Positions 27,301-34,930 of a DNA stretch of 64,000 nt are shown here, piece by piece. Within the stretch, counting starts at the first letter, position 1; each line of letters starts with the position of its first letter. The translations under genes were made by a program, and so were the position numbers. This DNA is from VXNE01 sp965200505 (lineage in GTDB: Bacteria; Pseudomonadota; Gammaproteobacteria; Pseudomonadales; Azotimanducaceae), in the NCBI GenBank assembly GCA_965200505.1, contig OZ241343.1, forward strand, positions 1,612,001 through 1,676,000, written 5' to 3'. The notes below the pieces were generated by a model. That model was not told where the DNA came from, did not search any database, and worked only from the letters and a program-made list of their open reading frames with translations.

Positions 27301-27367
27301 GCTCCCAATGCTCGCCCGGCCGCTCATAGGGCGAGTTCAGGATGGGCTGCTCGAAGAAATCAGCCAT
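24332..27367 (-). CDS. Type III-like restriction subunit (Res): SF2 helicase + PD-(D/E)xK nuclease
   Basis: A protein of about 1011 residues. Walker A (ATGAGKT) is near residue 175, a DEAH-like motif appears as FNDEGHH, motif III as DLSATPF and motif VI as QVVGRALRRQ; together they form an SF2 translocase. The C-terminus has a PD-(D/E)xK nuclease: SGWEAEFAR, then YLPDFIVL and LMVEVKGRR. It would cleave DNA after translocation in complex with Mod. The ATG at 27367 (MADFFEQPIL) is preferred to one four codons upstream. Unlike classical type III loci, where mod and res adjoin, two genes (ATPase and TOPRIM) lie between res and mod, and res comes first. Confidence 0.9.
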   Translation of the reverse strand: MADFFEQPILNSPYERPGEHWELDENRQPTNKRIAGRRPASFIAPVPKPRKQRRQQAEMVLDEAAAEVSSDSQRYDREAYINALRRRLDAWRELPTHQWGVTPQTARLLQHWRHHSFTHIRPFFCQVEAAETVIWLTEVAPRLGGEARNLLKQLQGANEGANPGLSRLALKLATGAGKTTVMAMLIAWQTVNAVRHPGSPRFTRGFLVVTPGLTVRDRLRVLKPNDPDNYYRSCELVPQEMLPDLQCATIVITNYHAFIRRERGEHKFLAKGGRKLLQGHGPALQTQETGGQMLRRVMPELMGMKRILAFNDEGHHCYRERLAEADEEGDLKGEERDEAKRNQEAARVWISGLETVNEKLGLSRVIDLSATPFFLRGSGYAEGTLFPWTTCDFSLMDAIECGIVKLPRVPVADNVPTAEVPVYRNLWEHIGKDMPRKGRRANAGALDPLALPMQLQSALEALYGHYERVFAEWEQAKIDVPPCFIVVCNNTATSKLVYDYIAGFHRQRADGSAEPVPGRLPLFRNFDESGEPHPRPRTLLIDSEQLESGTALEGNFREFAKDEIERFRREVVERTGQGRRAEDFTDEELLREAMNTVGKAGRLGGETRCVVSVSMLTEGWDANTVTHVLGVRAFGTQLLCEQVVGRALRRQSYELNEAGRFNVEYADVLGIPFDFTAKPTIVKPQPPRNTVRVRAVRPDRDDCTIRFPRVAGYRVELPEERLTASFDEGSTLELTPELVGPAETVNEGILGQSALLTLAHTASTRLSTVAYHLAKNLVETKWQDADGTPKLHLFGQLKRIASQWLRSHLDCRGGTYPAQLLYKQLGDEACERITRGIVRENIGSRAATVLLDSYNPFGSTADVDFATAKETYSTDPRRCHVNHVVCDSGWEAEFARTIEAHPQVRAYVKNQGLGFTVPYRLGGEARAYLPDFIVLADDGHGEDDLLHLMVEVKGRRLEDAKAKKETVETQWLPGVNRLGEYGRWKFLELRDVYSMREEIDAVLAGAANMGK

Positions 27368-27396
27368 GCTCGCGGCCATGCTGGCGGATTTGGAGG

Positions 27397-27402
27397 ATTG
27401 TA
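27397..27402 (-). promoter_or_regulatory. Possible -10 element (TACAAT) for the res operon
   Basis: On the minus strand TACAAT, five of six matches to the sigma70 -10 consensus, lies about 30 bp before the res start codon, between the vapB-like stop and res. No clear -35 hexamer is found 16-18 bp upstream, so it is a weak call. A GC-rich imperfect palindrome (GCGCCATGTCGGCGC) just upstream could be an operator. Confidence 0.35.
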
Positions 27403-27432
27403 GCCGGCCTTATGCGCCGACATGGCGCACCA

Positions 27433-27681
27433 TCACTCGAACGCCGGGCCCATGTCGCGCTCGGGCGGCATCGGGGGTTGGTTCCGGCCGTCCTGGAAGA
27501 AGTCCTCGGAGAACTTGCCGGCGATGTCGTCAAGCCACTGCCAATCCGTGGCGATCGGCTCGAGGATCACGGCCGCGCCTTGCTTGCGGATGCGCACCCT
27601 GTCGCCCGCAAAACGGAACGCCTTGGGCAAGCGCACCGCTTGGAAACGCCCAGACCAGAACAACTTTGCTGTTCGCGCCAT
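27433..27681 (-). CDS. Orphan VapB/AbrB-type antitoxin
   Basis: An 82-residue protein of the SpoVT/AbrB-like VapB class. MARTAKLFWSGRFQAVRLPKAFRF, then GDRVRIRKQGAAVILEPI, is the canonical swapped-hairpin DNA-binding domain, followed by a short toxin-binding tail (WLDDIAGKFSEDFF). VapB normally precedes vapC by a few bases. Here the next reading frame downstream on this strand is res, 65 bp away, and no PIN gene follows. The only PIN gene in the island is 12 kb away in another operon. The ATG at 27681 follows a GAAGGCAG ribosome binding site. It may repress its own promoter, serve an unlinked VapC, or be a relic. Confidence 0.82.
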   Translation of the reverse strand: MARTAKLFWSGRFQAVRLPKAFRFAGDRVRIRKQGAAVILEPIATDWQWLDDIAGKFSEDFFQDGRNQPPMPPERDMGPAFE

Positions 27682-27708
27682 CTGCCTTCGGCCCCGTGTT
27701 CCGTGTGA

Positions 27709-27717
27709 TGTATAGCA
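27709..27717 (-). promoter_or_regulatory. Possible extended -10 promoter of the vapB-like gene
   Basis: On the minus strand TGC-TATACA lies 28 bp before the vapB-like start, resembling an extended -10 (TGn plus a four-of-six hexamer). Short GTG/CAC dyads around it (GTGCTATACATCAC) could be the autoregulatory operator typical of VapB. No good -35 is present. Confidence 0.35.
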
Positions 27718-27853
27718 CGAACGCCGGCCGCACCGGAGGCTGGGAGGCGGCAGCCCGGGGCTCGGCGGCACTCCTTCGCCACTTCAAGCCACATTCGACT
27801 CACCCGCACACTATGGCAAAATGACACCTCGCGTTTCCGGGGGGGAGTTTGCG

Positions 27854-28936
27854 ATGAGCGCGTTTCCTGAATCCGTCGTCATCAACGACGACACCATGCG
27901 CGAAGGCTTGCAGATCGAGGCTGCCGACATTCCGGTGGAGGCGAAGCTGCGCCTGCTCGACGCCTTGGGCGAGACGGGCGCCAGCGTCATCAGCATCGGC
28001 TCCTTCGCGCATCCCAAGTGGACGCCGCAGATGGGCTGCATCGATGAGCTCGCCGAGCGCTTCGAGCCCAAACCCGGCATCAAGTACACCGCCGCGGTGT
28101 TCAACAAGCGCGGGTTCGACCGGGCGGATGCCTACTATCCCAAGCTGGACGTGCGGGCGCGGCGCTTCGGCACCCATGTGGAGCTCTGCGACACCTTCGC
28201 GCGGCGCAACTACAACCGCACCCAAGCAGAGCAGATCGGCGCCATGGACGCCACCATCGCGGCCGCCAAGGCGGCCGGCGAGAGCAGCGGCTCGGTGGCC
28301 ATCGGCAACCCGTTCGGATCGAACTTCGAGGGTGCCTTCTCGATGGCGCAGCGGATGGGCCTCTTGGAGCTGATGATCGAGAAGTGGCACGCCGCCGGCA
28401 TGGAAGTGAGGCGCTGCTCGTTCTTGGAGGCGATGGGCTGGAACGTGCCCAACCAAGTGCATGACACCATCGTCGCCATCAAGGAGCGGTGGCCGGAAAT
28501 CACGGACTTCCACATGCACCTGCACAACACCCGCGGCGTCACCATCGCCAGCTACTACGAGGCGCTGAAGCTGGGTGTGCGCGAGTTCGACACCTCCATC
28601 GGCGGCATGGGGGGCTGCCCCTACTGCGGCAATGGTCGCGCCGCCGGCCATGTGCCCACGGAGGACTTCGTGGATCTGTGCCACGAGCTCGGCATCAAAA
28701 CCGGCTACAACCTGGACAAGCTCATCGAGGCCGCGGCCATCGCGGAAGAGGTGGTGGGGCACCCCTTGTGGGGGCACATCTCCAAGGCTGGGCCGCGGCC
28801 GCGTGGCGAACGCCTGTATCCCCGCGAGATGCCGTTCGTGGAAACGCTGGACGAAGCGGCGCATTTCAGGAACGGCGCCCAAGTGTATGACGGGCAAATC
28901 GCCCCTTGGCAGAACAACGACGCGCTCAGCAGATAG
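27854..28936 (+). CDS. HMG-CoA lyase-like aldolase
   Basis: A 360-residue TIM-barrel enzyme of the HMG-CoA lyase/isopropylmalate synthase superfamily. The N-terminal DDTMREGLQ carries the catalytic Arg and metal-binding Asp, HMHLHNTRG the metal-binding His pair, and GGMGGCPYCGNG the lyase signature with the loop Cys. The reaction is cleavage of a 3-hydroxy-3-methylglutaryl-type CoA ester into acetyl-CoA and a keto acid. Given the carboxylase, hydratase and thiolase downstream, the substrate is HMG-CoA (leucine route) or a longer isoprenoid analogue. The ATG at 27854 follows a GGGGGGAG site; an ATG 11 codons upstream (27821) is less likely. First gene of the acyl-CoA operon. Confidence 0.85.
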   Translation: MSAFPESVVINDDTMREGLQIEAADIPVEAKLRLLDALGETGASVISIGSFAHPKWTPQMGCIDELAERFEPKPGIKYTAAVFNKRGFDRADAYYPKLDVRARRFGTHVELCDTFARRNYNRTQAEQIGAMDATIAAAKAAGESSGSVAIGNPFGSNFEGAFSMAQRMGLLELMIEKWHAAGMEVRRCSFLEAMGWNVPNQVHDTIVAIKERWPEITDFHMHLHNTRGVTIASYYEALKLGVREFDTSIGGMGGCPYCGNGRAAGHVPTEDFVDLCHELGIKTGYNLDKLIEAAAIAEEVVGHPLWGHISKAGPRPRGERLYPREMPFVETLDEAAHFRNGAQVYDGQIAPWQNNDALSR

Positions 28937-29002
28937 CCGCGCCGGCCCCTTGGTCGCCATGCGGCGGGTGACGGGCCGCTCAAGAGCTTTGGAGAACATC
29001 GA

Positions 29003-30637
29003 ATGGCCGTGCTCGAGACGCAACTGAACCCACGTTCAGATGCCCACCGCGAGAATCGCGCATACATGCTGGACACGCTCGCGCAGCTCGACGAGCTTTA
29101 CTCGGAAGCGGCGAATGGCGGCGGCCCCGAAGCCATGGCGCGGCTGCGTTCCCGCAACAAGCTGCCGTTGCGCGAACGCATCAGCTTGGCGCTGGATCGC
29201 GACTCGCCGTTCCTGGAGATCAGCCCCTTGGCGGCGTGGCGCTCGAACTATGCCGTCGGCTCCGGCTTCATCGTGGGCATCGGCGTGATCGAGAACACCG
29301 AATGTCTCGTGCTCGGCCACGATCCCTCCGTGCGCGCCGGCGCCTTCAACCAGTTCAACAGCAAGAAGCTGATGCGGGGGTTGGAGATCGCCCGCAAGAA
29401 CCGCATCCCCTATGTGCAGTTCGTGGAGTCCGCCGGGGCGGATCTGCGTGGCGAAGGGGGCGGGGGTGACCCGGAAGCCTCCATCCGGCGCGAGGGCGGG
29501 CACTTCGCCGAGTCCGGGCGGCTCTTCTATGAGATCACCGAACTGTCGAAGATGCGCATTCCGACCATTTCGGTGGTGTTCGGCGCCTCCACCGCCGGCG
29601 GCGCCTACCAGCCCGGCATGAGCGACTACAACATCTTCATCAAGGGGCAATCCCAAGTGGCCCTAGGCGGGCCGCCCTTGGTGAAGATGGCCACCGGCGA
29701 GGATGCGGACTATGAAGCCCTCGCCGGCGCCGACATGCACACGCGCACTTCGGGTTTGGGGGACTACTTGGCGTTGGACGAACTCGATGGCATTCGGATG
29801 TGCCGCGAGGTGGTGGCGCACCTCAATTGGCGCAAGTTGGGGCCCGGCCCCACCATGCCGGCCGACGACCCGCTTTACGACCCGGAAGAGCTGCTCGGCA
29901 TCGTCAATCAAGACTTGCGCATGCCCTTCGACATGCGCGAGGTGATCGCCCGCATCGTCGATGGCTCCCGCTTCGAGGAGTTCAAGCCCCTCTACGGCAC
30001 CACGTTGGTCACGGGCTGGGCGTCGCTGCACGGCTACCCCATCGGCATCCTCGGCAACAACGGCCCATTGCTCTCGGAATCCGCGGAGAAGGCGTCGCAG
30101 TTCATCCAGCTCAACAACCAAATCGACGTGCCGCTCTTGTTCCTGCACAACATCACGGGCTATGTCGTCGGCACGGATTTCGAGCAAGGCGGCATCACCA
30201 AAAACGGCTCCAAGATGATTAACGCCGTGTCGAACTCCACGGTGCCGCACATCACCGTGATCGTCGGCGCCTCGTATGGCGCCGGCAACTACGGCATGAG
30301 CGGGCGCGCCTACGACACCCGCTTCACGTTCATCTGGCCCACCGCGAAAATCGCCGTGATGGGCCCCAAGCAGATGGCCGGCGTGATGACCATCGTGCAA
30401 CGTGCCGCCGCGCAACGCCGTGGGCTGGAGTTCGACGAAGAGGCCAACGGCGAGCGCGTCGCCGTCGCCGAGCACTGGGCGGAGGAGCGCTCCAAGGGGC
30501 TCTACGCCACCTCACGGGTCTCCGACGACGGCATGATCGATCCGCGCGACACCCGCGCCGTCATCGCCATCGCTTTGTCCGTCTGCCACAACGGCGAGGT
30601 TCGCGGCACCAAGGAGTTCGGTACATGGCGGATGTAG
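29003..30637 (+). CDS. Acyl-CoA carboxylase, carboxyltransferase (beta) subunit
   Basis: A 544-residue biotin-dependent carboxyltransferase of the methylcrotonyl/geranyl/propionyl-CoA carboxylase type, with two crotonase-like halves. The first has FVESAGADLRGEGGG and STAGGAYQPGMSDY; the second has LFLHNITGYVVGTDFEQGGITKNGSKM and GASYGAGNYGMSGRAY, which form the two oxyanion holes. It transfers carboxyl from carboxybiotin to a branched unsaturated acyl-CoA. The ATG at 29003 has GGAGA about ten bases upstream. The stop lies 13 bp inside the next gene, the biotin carboxylase/carrier subunit. The DFEQGGI region is typical of the MccB/AtuC-LiuB branch, so methylcrotonyl- or geranyl-CoA is the likeliest substrate. 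Confidence 0.9.
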   Translation: MAVLETQLNPRSDAHRENRAYMLDTLAQLDELYSEAANGGGPEAMARLRSRNKLPLRERISLALDRDSPFLEISPLAAWRSNYAVGSGFIVGIGVIENTECLVLGHDPSVRAGAFNQFNSKKLMRGLEIARKNRIPYVQFVESAGADLRGEGGGGDPEASIRREGGHFAESGRLFYEITELSKMRIPTISVVFGASTAGGAYQPGMSDYNIFIKGQSQVALGGPPLVKMATGEDADYEALAGADMHTRTSGLGDYLALDELDGIRMCREVVAHLNWRKLGPGPTMPADDPLYDPEELLGIVNQDLRMPFDMREVIARIVDGSRFEEFKPLYGTTLVTGWASLHGYPIGILGNNGPLLSESAEKASQFIQLNNQIDVPLLFLHNITGYVVGTDFEQGGITKNGSKMINAVSNSTVPHITVIVGASYGAGNYGMSGRAYDTRFTFIWPTAKIAVMGPKQMAGVMTIVQRAAAQRRGLEFDEEANGERVAVAEHWAEERSKGLYATSRVSDDGMIDPRDTRAVIAIALSVCHNGEVRGTKEFGTWRM

Positions 30638-32610
30638 CCATCAAGCCCATTCGGCGGCTCTTGATCGCCAATCGGGGCGAAATCGCGCGCCGCGTGATTC
30701 GCACGGCCCACGACATGGGCATCGCCACCGTCGCGGTCTATGCGGACAGCGACGCCAACGCGCCGTTCGTGCGCGAGGCGGACACCGCCATCGCCCTGCA
30801 CGGCAGCGGCGCCGCGGAAACTTACCTGAACATCGCCAAAGTCACCGATGCGGCCCAGCGCAGCGGCGCGGACGCGGTACACCCGGGTTACGGCTTCCTC
30901 TCCGAGAACGCCCAGTTCGCAGCGGCGGTGGCGGCGGCTGGCATCCGTTGGGTGGGGCCTTCCGTCGAGGCGTTGGGCGCCATGGGCGACAAGCTCGCCG
31001 CCAAAGCGTTGATGCGCGAGTCAGGCGTGCCGACCCTGCCGGCCGTGGAACTCGCCGCCGACAGCGACTTGGCGGCGGCCGCCGGCGAAATCGGCTATCC
31101 CGTGCTGGTGAAGGCCGCGGCCGGGGGCGGCGGCCGGGGCATGCGCATCGTGCGGGCAGAAGCCGACTTGGCCGATGCGGTGGCGAGCGCCCGCCGCGAG
31201 GCGGCCGCCTCGTTCGGCGACGACACCGTGTTCCTGGAGCGTTGGCTCACGGCGCCGCGCCATGTCGAACTCCAGATCTTGGGCGATCTGCACGGGAACT
31301 TGGTGCATTTGTTCGAGCGCGAGTGTTCCATACAACGCCGCCATCAGAAGATCATCGAGGAAGCGCCCTCGCCGGCCGTGGACGCGGCCTTGCGGGCGCA
31401 AATGGGCGCCGCGGCCGTCGCCGCAGCGAAGCGCATCGGCTACGCCTCCGCCGGCACCGTCGAGTTCCTGGTGGATAGCGGCGAGTTCTGGTTCTTGGAA
31501 GTGAACGCCCGCCTGCAGGTGGAGCATCCCATCACGGAGGAAATCACCGGCTTGGACTTGGTGCGCGAGCAGTTGCGCATCGCCGAGGGAGAGCCGTTGG
31601 GCTACAGCCAGGAAGACCTTGCGTTCAGCGGCCATGCCATCGAGGCGCGCCTCTACGCGGAAGACCCAGCCAACGACTTTCTGCCCACCGGCGGGCGTGT
31701 GCGCGCTTGGGAACCGGCGGCCGGGGCGCGGTTCGATTCCGGCATCGAGGCCGGCAGCGATGTCAGCATCGAGTTTGACCCGATGATCGCCAAGGTCATC
31801 GTTCATGCGCCGACGCGCCGCGAGGCCGCCGGCCGCTTGGCGCGCGTGTTGGAGAAGACGCGGCTGCAAGGGGTGACGAACAACCGCGATTTCCTCGTCG
31901 CCACGTTGCGCGACCCGGCCTTCCTTTCCGGCGACACCACCACGGATTTCATCGAGCGCGTGGCACCCAAGCGCACCCGCGACCTTGACGCAAGCGAACT
32001 GCGCGACGCCGCCATCGCCGCGGCGCTCCACGGGCAGTCCCTGCGGCGCACCGCCGCCAAGGTGCTGCAGGGCATCGGCACTGGCTGGCGCAACTCCATG
32101 ATGCCGCCGCAAACCACGGCGTTTACCTGCGGCGAAGCCGAGCTCACCGTGCATTACCAAGCACAGCGTGATGGCACGTTCAAAGTGCAGGTCGAAGACG
32201 AAGCGCTGGCCGTCGCGGTGTTCGCAAACGGCGCCGCGGACATCGACTTGGAAATCGACGGGCGCCGTGTGCAGGCCGCCGTGACTGGGCTTGGCGACGG
32301 CGTTTGGCTCGCGCACGGGCCGTTCGGCGACGTGGAGTTGACGGAACAGCCACGCTTCCCCAGCGCCGGCCGCGCCGACGTGAGCGGCGGCTTGAAGGCG
32401 CCGATGCCGGGCAATGTGACGGCCGTTCACGTCGCCGAAGGCGATGCGGTGGCCGCCGGCGATCTGCTGTTGGTGCTGGAAGCCATGAAGATGGAACACC
32501 GCATCACGGCGCCCGGGGACGGCACGGTGCGTCAGGTGCTGGTGGGCGCCGGCGACCAAGTGGATAACGGCGCGCTTTTGATCGTATTGGCGGCCGACGA
32601 GGAGTCTTGA
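30625..32610 (+). CDS. Acyl-CoA carboxylase, biotin carboxylase + biotin carrier (alpha) subunit
   Basis: A 661-residue alpha subunit. Residues 1 to about 450 are the ATP-grasp biotin carboxylase (RLLIANRGEIARRVIRTA at the start, the glycine-rich loop VLVKAAAGGGGRGMRIV, and the ECSIQRRHQKIIEEAPS and NARLQVEHPITEEITG blocks). The C-terminus is a biotinyl domain with the acceptor Lys622 in EAMKMEH. The linker between them (about 480-590) is the subunit-binding domain. It carboxylates its own biotin with ATP and bicarbonate and passes it to the beta subunit, which it overlaps by 13 bp. Confidence 0.92.
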   Translation: MADVAIKPIRRLLIANRGEIARRVIRTAHDMGIATVAVYADSDANAPFVREADTAIALHGSGAAETYLNIAKVTDAAQRSGADAVHPGYGFLSENAQFAAAVAAAGIRWVGPSVEALGAMGDKLAAKALMRESGVPTLPAVELAADSDLAAAAGEIGYPVLVKAAAGGGGRGMRIVRAEADLADAVASARREAAASFGDDTVFLERWLTAPRHVELQILGDLHGNLVHLFERECSIQRRHQKIIEEAPSPAVDAALRAQMGAAAVAAAKRIGYASAGTVEFLVDSGEFWFLEVNARLQVEHPITEEITGLDLVREQLRIAEGEPLGYSQEDLAFSGHAIEARLYAEDPANDFLPTGGRVRAWEPAAGARFDSGIEAGSDVSIEFDPMIAKVIVHAPTRREAAGRLARVLEKTRLQGVTNNRDFLVATLRDPAFLSGDTTTDFIERVAPKRTRDLDASELRDAAIAAALHGQSLRRTAAKVLQGIGTGWRNSMMPPQTTAFTCGEAELTVHYQAQRDGTFKVQVEDEALAVAVFANGAADIDLEIDGRRVQAAVTGLGDGVWLAHGPFGDVELTEQPRFPSAGRADVSGGLKAPMPGNVTAVHVAEGDAVAAGDLLLVLEAMKMEHRITAPGDGTVRQVLVGAGDQVDNGALLIVLAADEES

Positions 32611-32629
32611 ATCGAGAGGCCCAAGAGAT

Positions 32630-33406
32630 ATGCAAACCACTGACGCAACCCTTTACGACATCGACCGCGGCGCGGCCTGGATCACGCTGAACCGGCCGGA
32701 GAACCGCAATGCCCTCTCCGCGGTGTTGGTGAGCGAACTGCATGAACACCTGCTGGCGGCCAACGCGGACCCAGCGGTGCGCTCCATCGTCATCACCGGC
32801 GCGGACCCGGCGTTCTGCTCCGGGGCAGACCTCAAGAGCCCGCCCGGGCAAGCCATCTCCGGCGGCCGGAAGTCGGTGCCCTACCCAACCGTGCTGACGA
32901 CGATCATGGAGAGCGACAAGCCCGTCATCGCGGCGGTGAACGGCCACGCCTTCGCCGGTGGCTTGGGGCTCGTGGGCGCCGCCGACATCGTGCTGGCGGT
33001 GGAGGACGCGATGTTCTCGTTCAGCGAAGTGCGCATCGGCGTGATCCCCGCGGTGATCTCCGTGGTGTGCATCCCGAAGCTGGGCACGCACCACGCCATG
33101 AAGCTCTTCCTCACCGGGGAGCGCTTCACCGGCGCCGACGCGGTGGCGATGGGCTTCGCGCACCGCGCCGTCCCGAAGGACAGCTTGCGCGCCGCCACCC
33201 AAGAGGAAATCGACATGATTAACCTGGGCGGGCCGCACGCCGTGGTGGAGTGCAAGCGGTTGGTGCGGCGCGTGCCTCAGCTTTCCATCGCGGAAGGCTT
33301 CGAGGAAACGGCCACTTGGAGCACCCGCATGTTCCGCTCCGAGGAGGCGGCGGAAGGCATGGCCGCGTTCCGCGAGAAGCGCAAGGCCAGCTGGACGCAG
33401 GGCTGA
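32630..33406 (+). CDS. Enoyl-CoA hydratase/isomerase-family protein
   Basis: A 258-residue crotonase-fold protein. The oxyanion-hole blocks are ADPAFCSGADLK and NGHAFAGGLGLVGAADIVLA, and a candidate catalytic Glu lies in FSFSEVRIGVIPAVIS. In this operon the expected role is hydration of 3-methylglutaconyl-CoA or its isoprenoid analogue, between the carboxylase and the HMG-CoA-lyase-type enzyme. The order and tight spacing (19 bp after the alpha subunit) support this. The exact substrate cannot be read from sequence. Confidence 0.88.
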   Translation: MQTTDATLYDIDRGAAWITLNRPENRNALSAVLVSELHEHLLAANADPAVRSIVITGADPAFCSGADLKSPPGQAISGGRKSVPYPTVLTTIMESDKPVIAAVNGHAFAGGLGLVGAADIVLAVEDAMFSFSEVRIGVIPAVISVVCIPKLGTHHAMKLFLTGERFTGADAVAMGFAHRAVPKDSLRAATQEEIDMINLGGPHAVVECKRLVRRVPQLSIAEGFEETATWSTRMFRSEEAAEGMAAFREKRKASWTQG

Positions 33407-33433
33407 CGCCGGCGAACGTCGCGTAGCGCCAAC

Positions 33434-34912
33434 GTGGCCATCAATCCCAACACGCCGGTGCTGGTGGGCGTCGGCCAAACGCTGAACCGCATCGAGAACC
33501 TCAACGAGGCCATCGAGCCCATCGAGATGATGATGGACGCGACCCGCCGTGCCGCGGCGGACGCGAGCATAGGCGCCACCGCCCTCGCCGAGGTGCAGTC
33601 CGTGCGCGTTATCCGCGGCATGTGGGGCTACGAAAACCCCGCCACGCTTTTGCGCGAGCGCATCGGCGCGTCCGGCGCCCAAACCGTCGGCACGCTCATC
33701 GGCGGCAACCAGAACCAAGCCGTCATCAATCGCACCGCCTTGGAGATCTTGGATGGCCAGGTGGATTTCGTCCTGATTGCCGGCGCCGAGAACGGCTACA
33801 GCGCCAACAAGGCGCGCCGCGCCGGGGTGCGATTGCCGGAAATCCCAGCGCCCGGCCGCTATGACCTGCTCATCGGCGAGCCGCAACAACCGGAACACCA
33901 CGAATACGAGGTGGCCAAGGACATTCGCCGCGCGATTCAGGTGTATCCGATGTACGACAACGCCATCCGCCACCAACGCGGCGAGACCATTGAAGCGCAT
34001 CGGCGGCGTGTCTCGGAGCTCTGGGCCGGCTTCAACGAGGTGGCCCTTGGCAATCCCAACGCCTGGATGCGCGACGCCATGACGGCCGAGGCCATCCGCA
34101 CGCCATCTTCATCCAACCGCATGGTCGGCTTCCCGTACACCAAGTTCATGAACGCCAACATGATGGTCGATATGGGGGCGGCGCTCATCATGTGTTCCGC
34201 GGCGCGGGCGAAGCGCCTCGGCGTGGCCGAGGCCAAGTGGGTGTATCCGTGGTCCGGCGCCAAGGGCTACGACCACTTCTCCGCCTCCGTGCGCGACAAC
34301 TTCCACACCTCGCCCGGCATCCGCATCACCGGCGCCTGCGCATTGGAACTGGCGGGAACGCAGGTCGAGGAGCTTGCGTTCGTCGATCTGTACAGCTGCT
34401 TTCCCTCGGCCGTGCAGGTGGCGGCCGACGAGCTGGGCCTATCGCAAGACCGTCCCCTCACCGTCACCGGCGGCCTCACGTTCGGCGGCGGGCCGCTCAA
34501 CAACTACGTGATGCACAGCATCGCCCGCATGGTGGAGTTGCTGCGCGAGCAGCCCGGCGCCCGCGGCCTCATCACCGGCAACGGGGGCAACCTGTACAAG
34601 CATGTCCACGGCGTGTATTCGAGCGCGCCGCCAAAGCGGGATTTCCGCTGCGCCGATGTGCAAGGCGAAATCGACGCCTTGCCTTCACGCACCTGCCTGC
34701 CGGCTTGGCAGGGTGAGGCCCGCATCGAGTCCTACACGGTGATGCACCACCAAGGCGAGCCGGGCGTGGCCCATTTGTCTTGCCTGACCCCAAGCGGCGA
34801 ACGGGTGTGGGCCAACAGCGAAGACGCCGGGCTGATGCGGGCCATGATGGTGGACGAGTTCTGCGGTCGCGCCGTGCGGCTCGGCGCGGACGGCGACGTG
34901 GACGTGTGCTGA
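33434..34912 (+). CDS. Atypical thiolase-like acetyl-CoA acetyltransferase
   Basis: A 492-residue thiolase-superfamily protein of the long atypical branch related to SCP-x thiolases. It begins with a GTG at 33434 (AINPNTPVLVGVGQTLNR). The N-terminal half carries IGGNQNQAVINRTALEILDGQVDFVLIAGAE, where the usual nucleophile Cys is not evident (GGNQNQ). The C-terminal half carries LTGGLTFGGGPLNNYV and GLITGNGG. A C-terminal extension (about 400-492) looks like a small OB-type domain, as in other members. Because the canonical Cys is missing, activity as a true thiolase is uncertain. It is last in the acyl-CoA operon and convergent with the PhyH gene. Confidence 0.83.
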   Translation: MAINPNTPVLVGVGQTLNRIENLNEAIEPIEMMMDATRRAAADASIGATALAEVQSVRVIRGMWGYENPATLLRERIGASGAQTVGTLIGGNQNQAVINRTALEILDGQVDFVLIAGAENGYSANKARRAGVRLPEIPAPGRYDLLIGEPQQPEHHEYEVAKDIRRAIQVYPMYDNAIRHQRGETIEAHRRRVSELWAGFNEVALGNPNAWMRDAMTAEAIRTPSSSNRMVGFPYTKFMNANMMVDMGAALIMCSAARAKRLGVAEAKWVYPWSGAKGYDHFSASVRDNFHTSPGIRITGACALELAGTQVEELAFVDLYSCFPSAVQVAADELGLSQDRPLTVTGGLTFGGGPLNNYVMHSIARMVELLREQPGARGLITGNGGNLYKHVHGVYSSAPPKRDFRCADVQGEIDALPSRTCLPAWQGEARIESYTVMHHQGEPGVAHLSCLTPSGERVWANSEDAGLMRAMMVDEFCGRAVRLGADGDVDVC

Positions 34913-34930
34913 GTCCGGCGGCGCCGGCAC

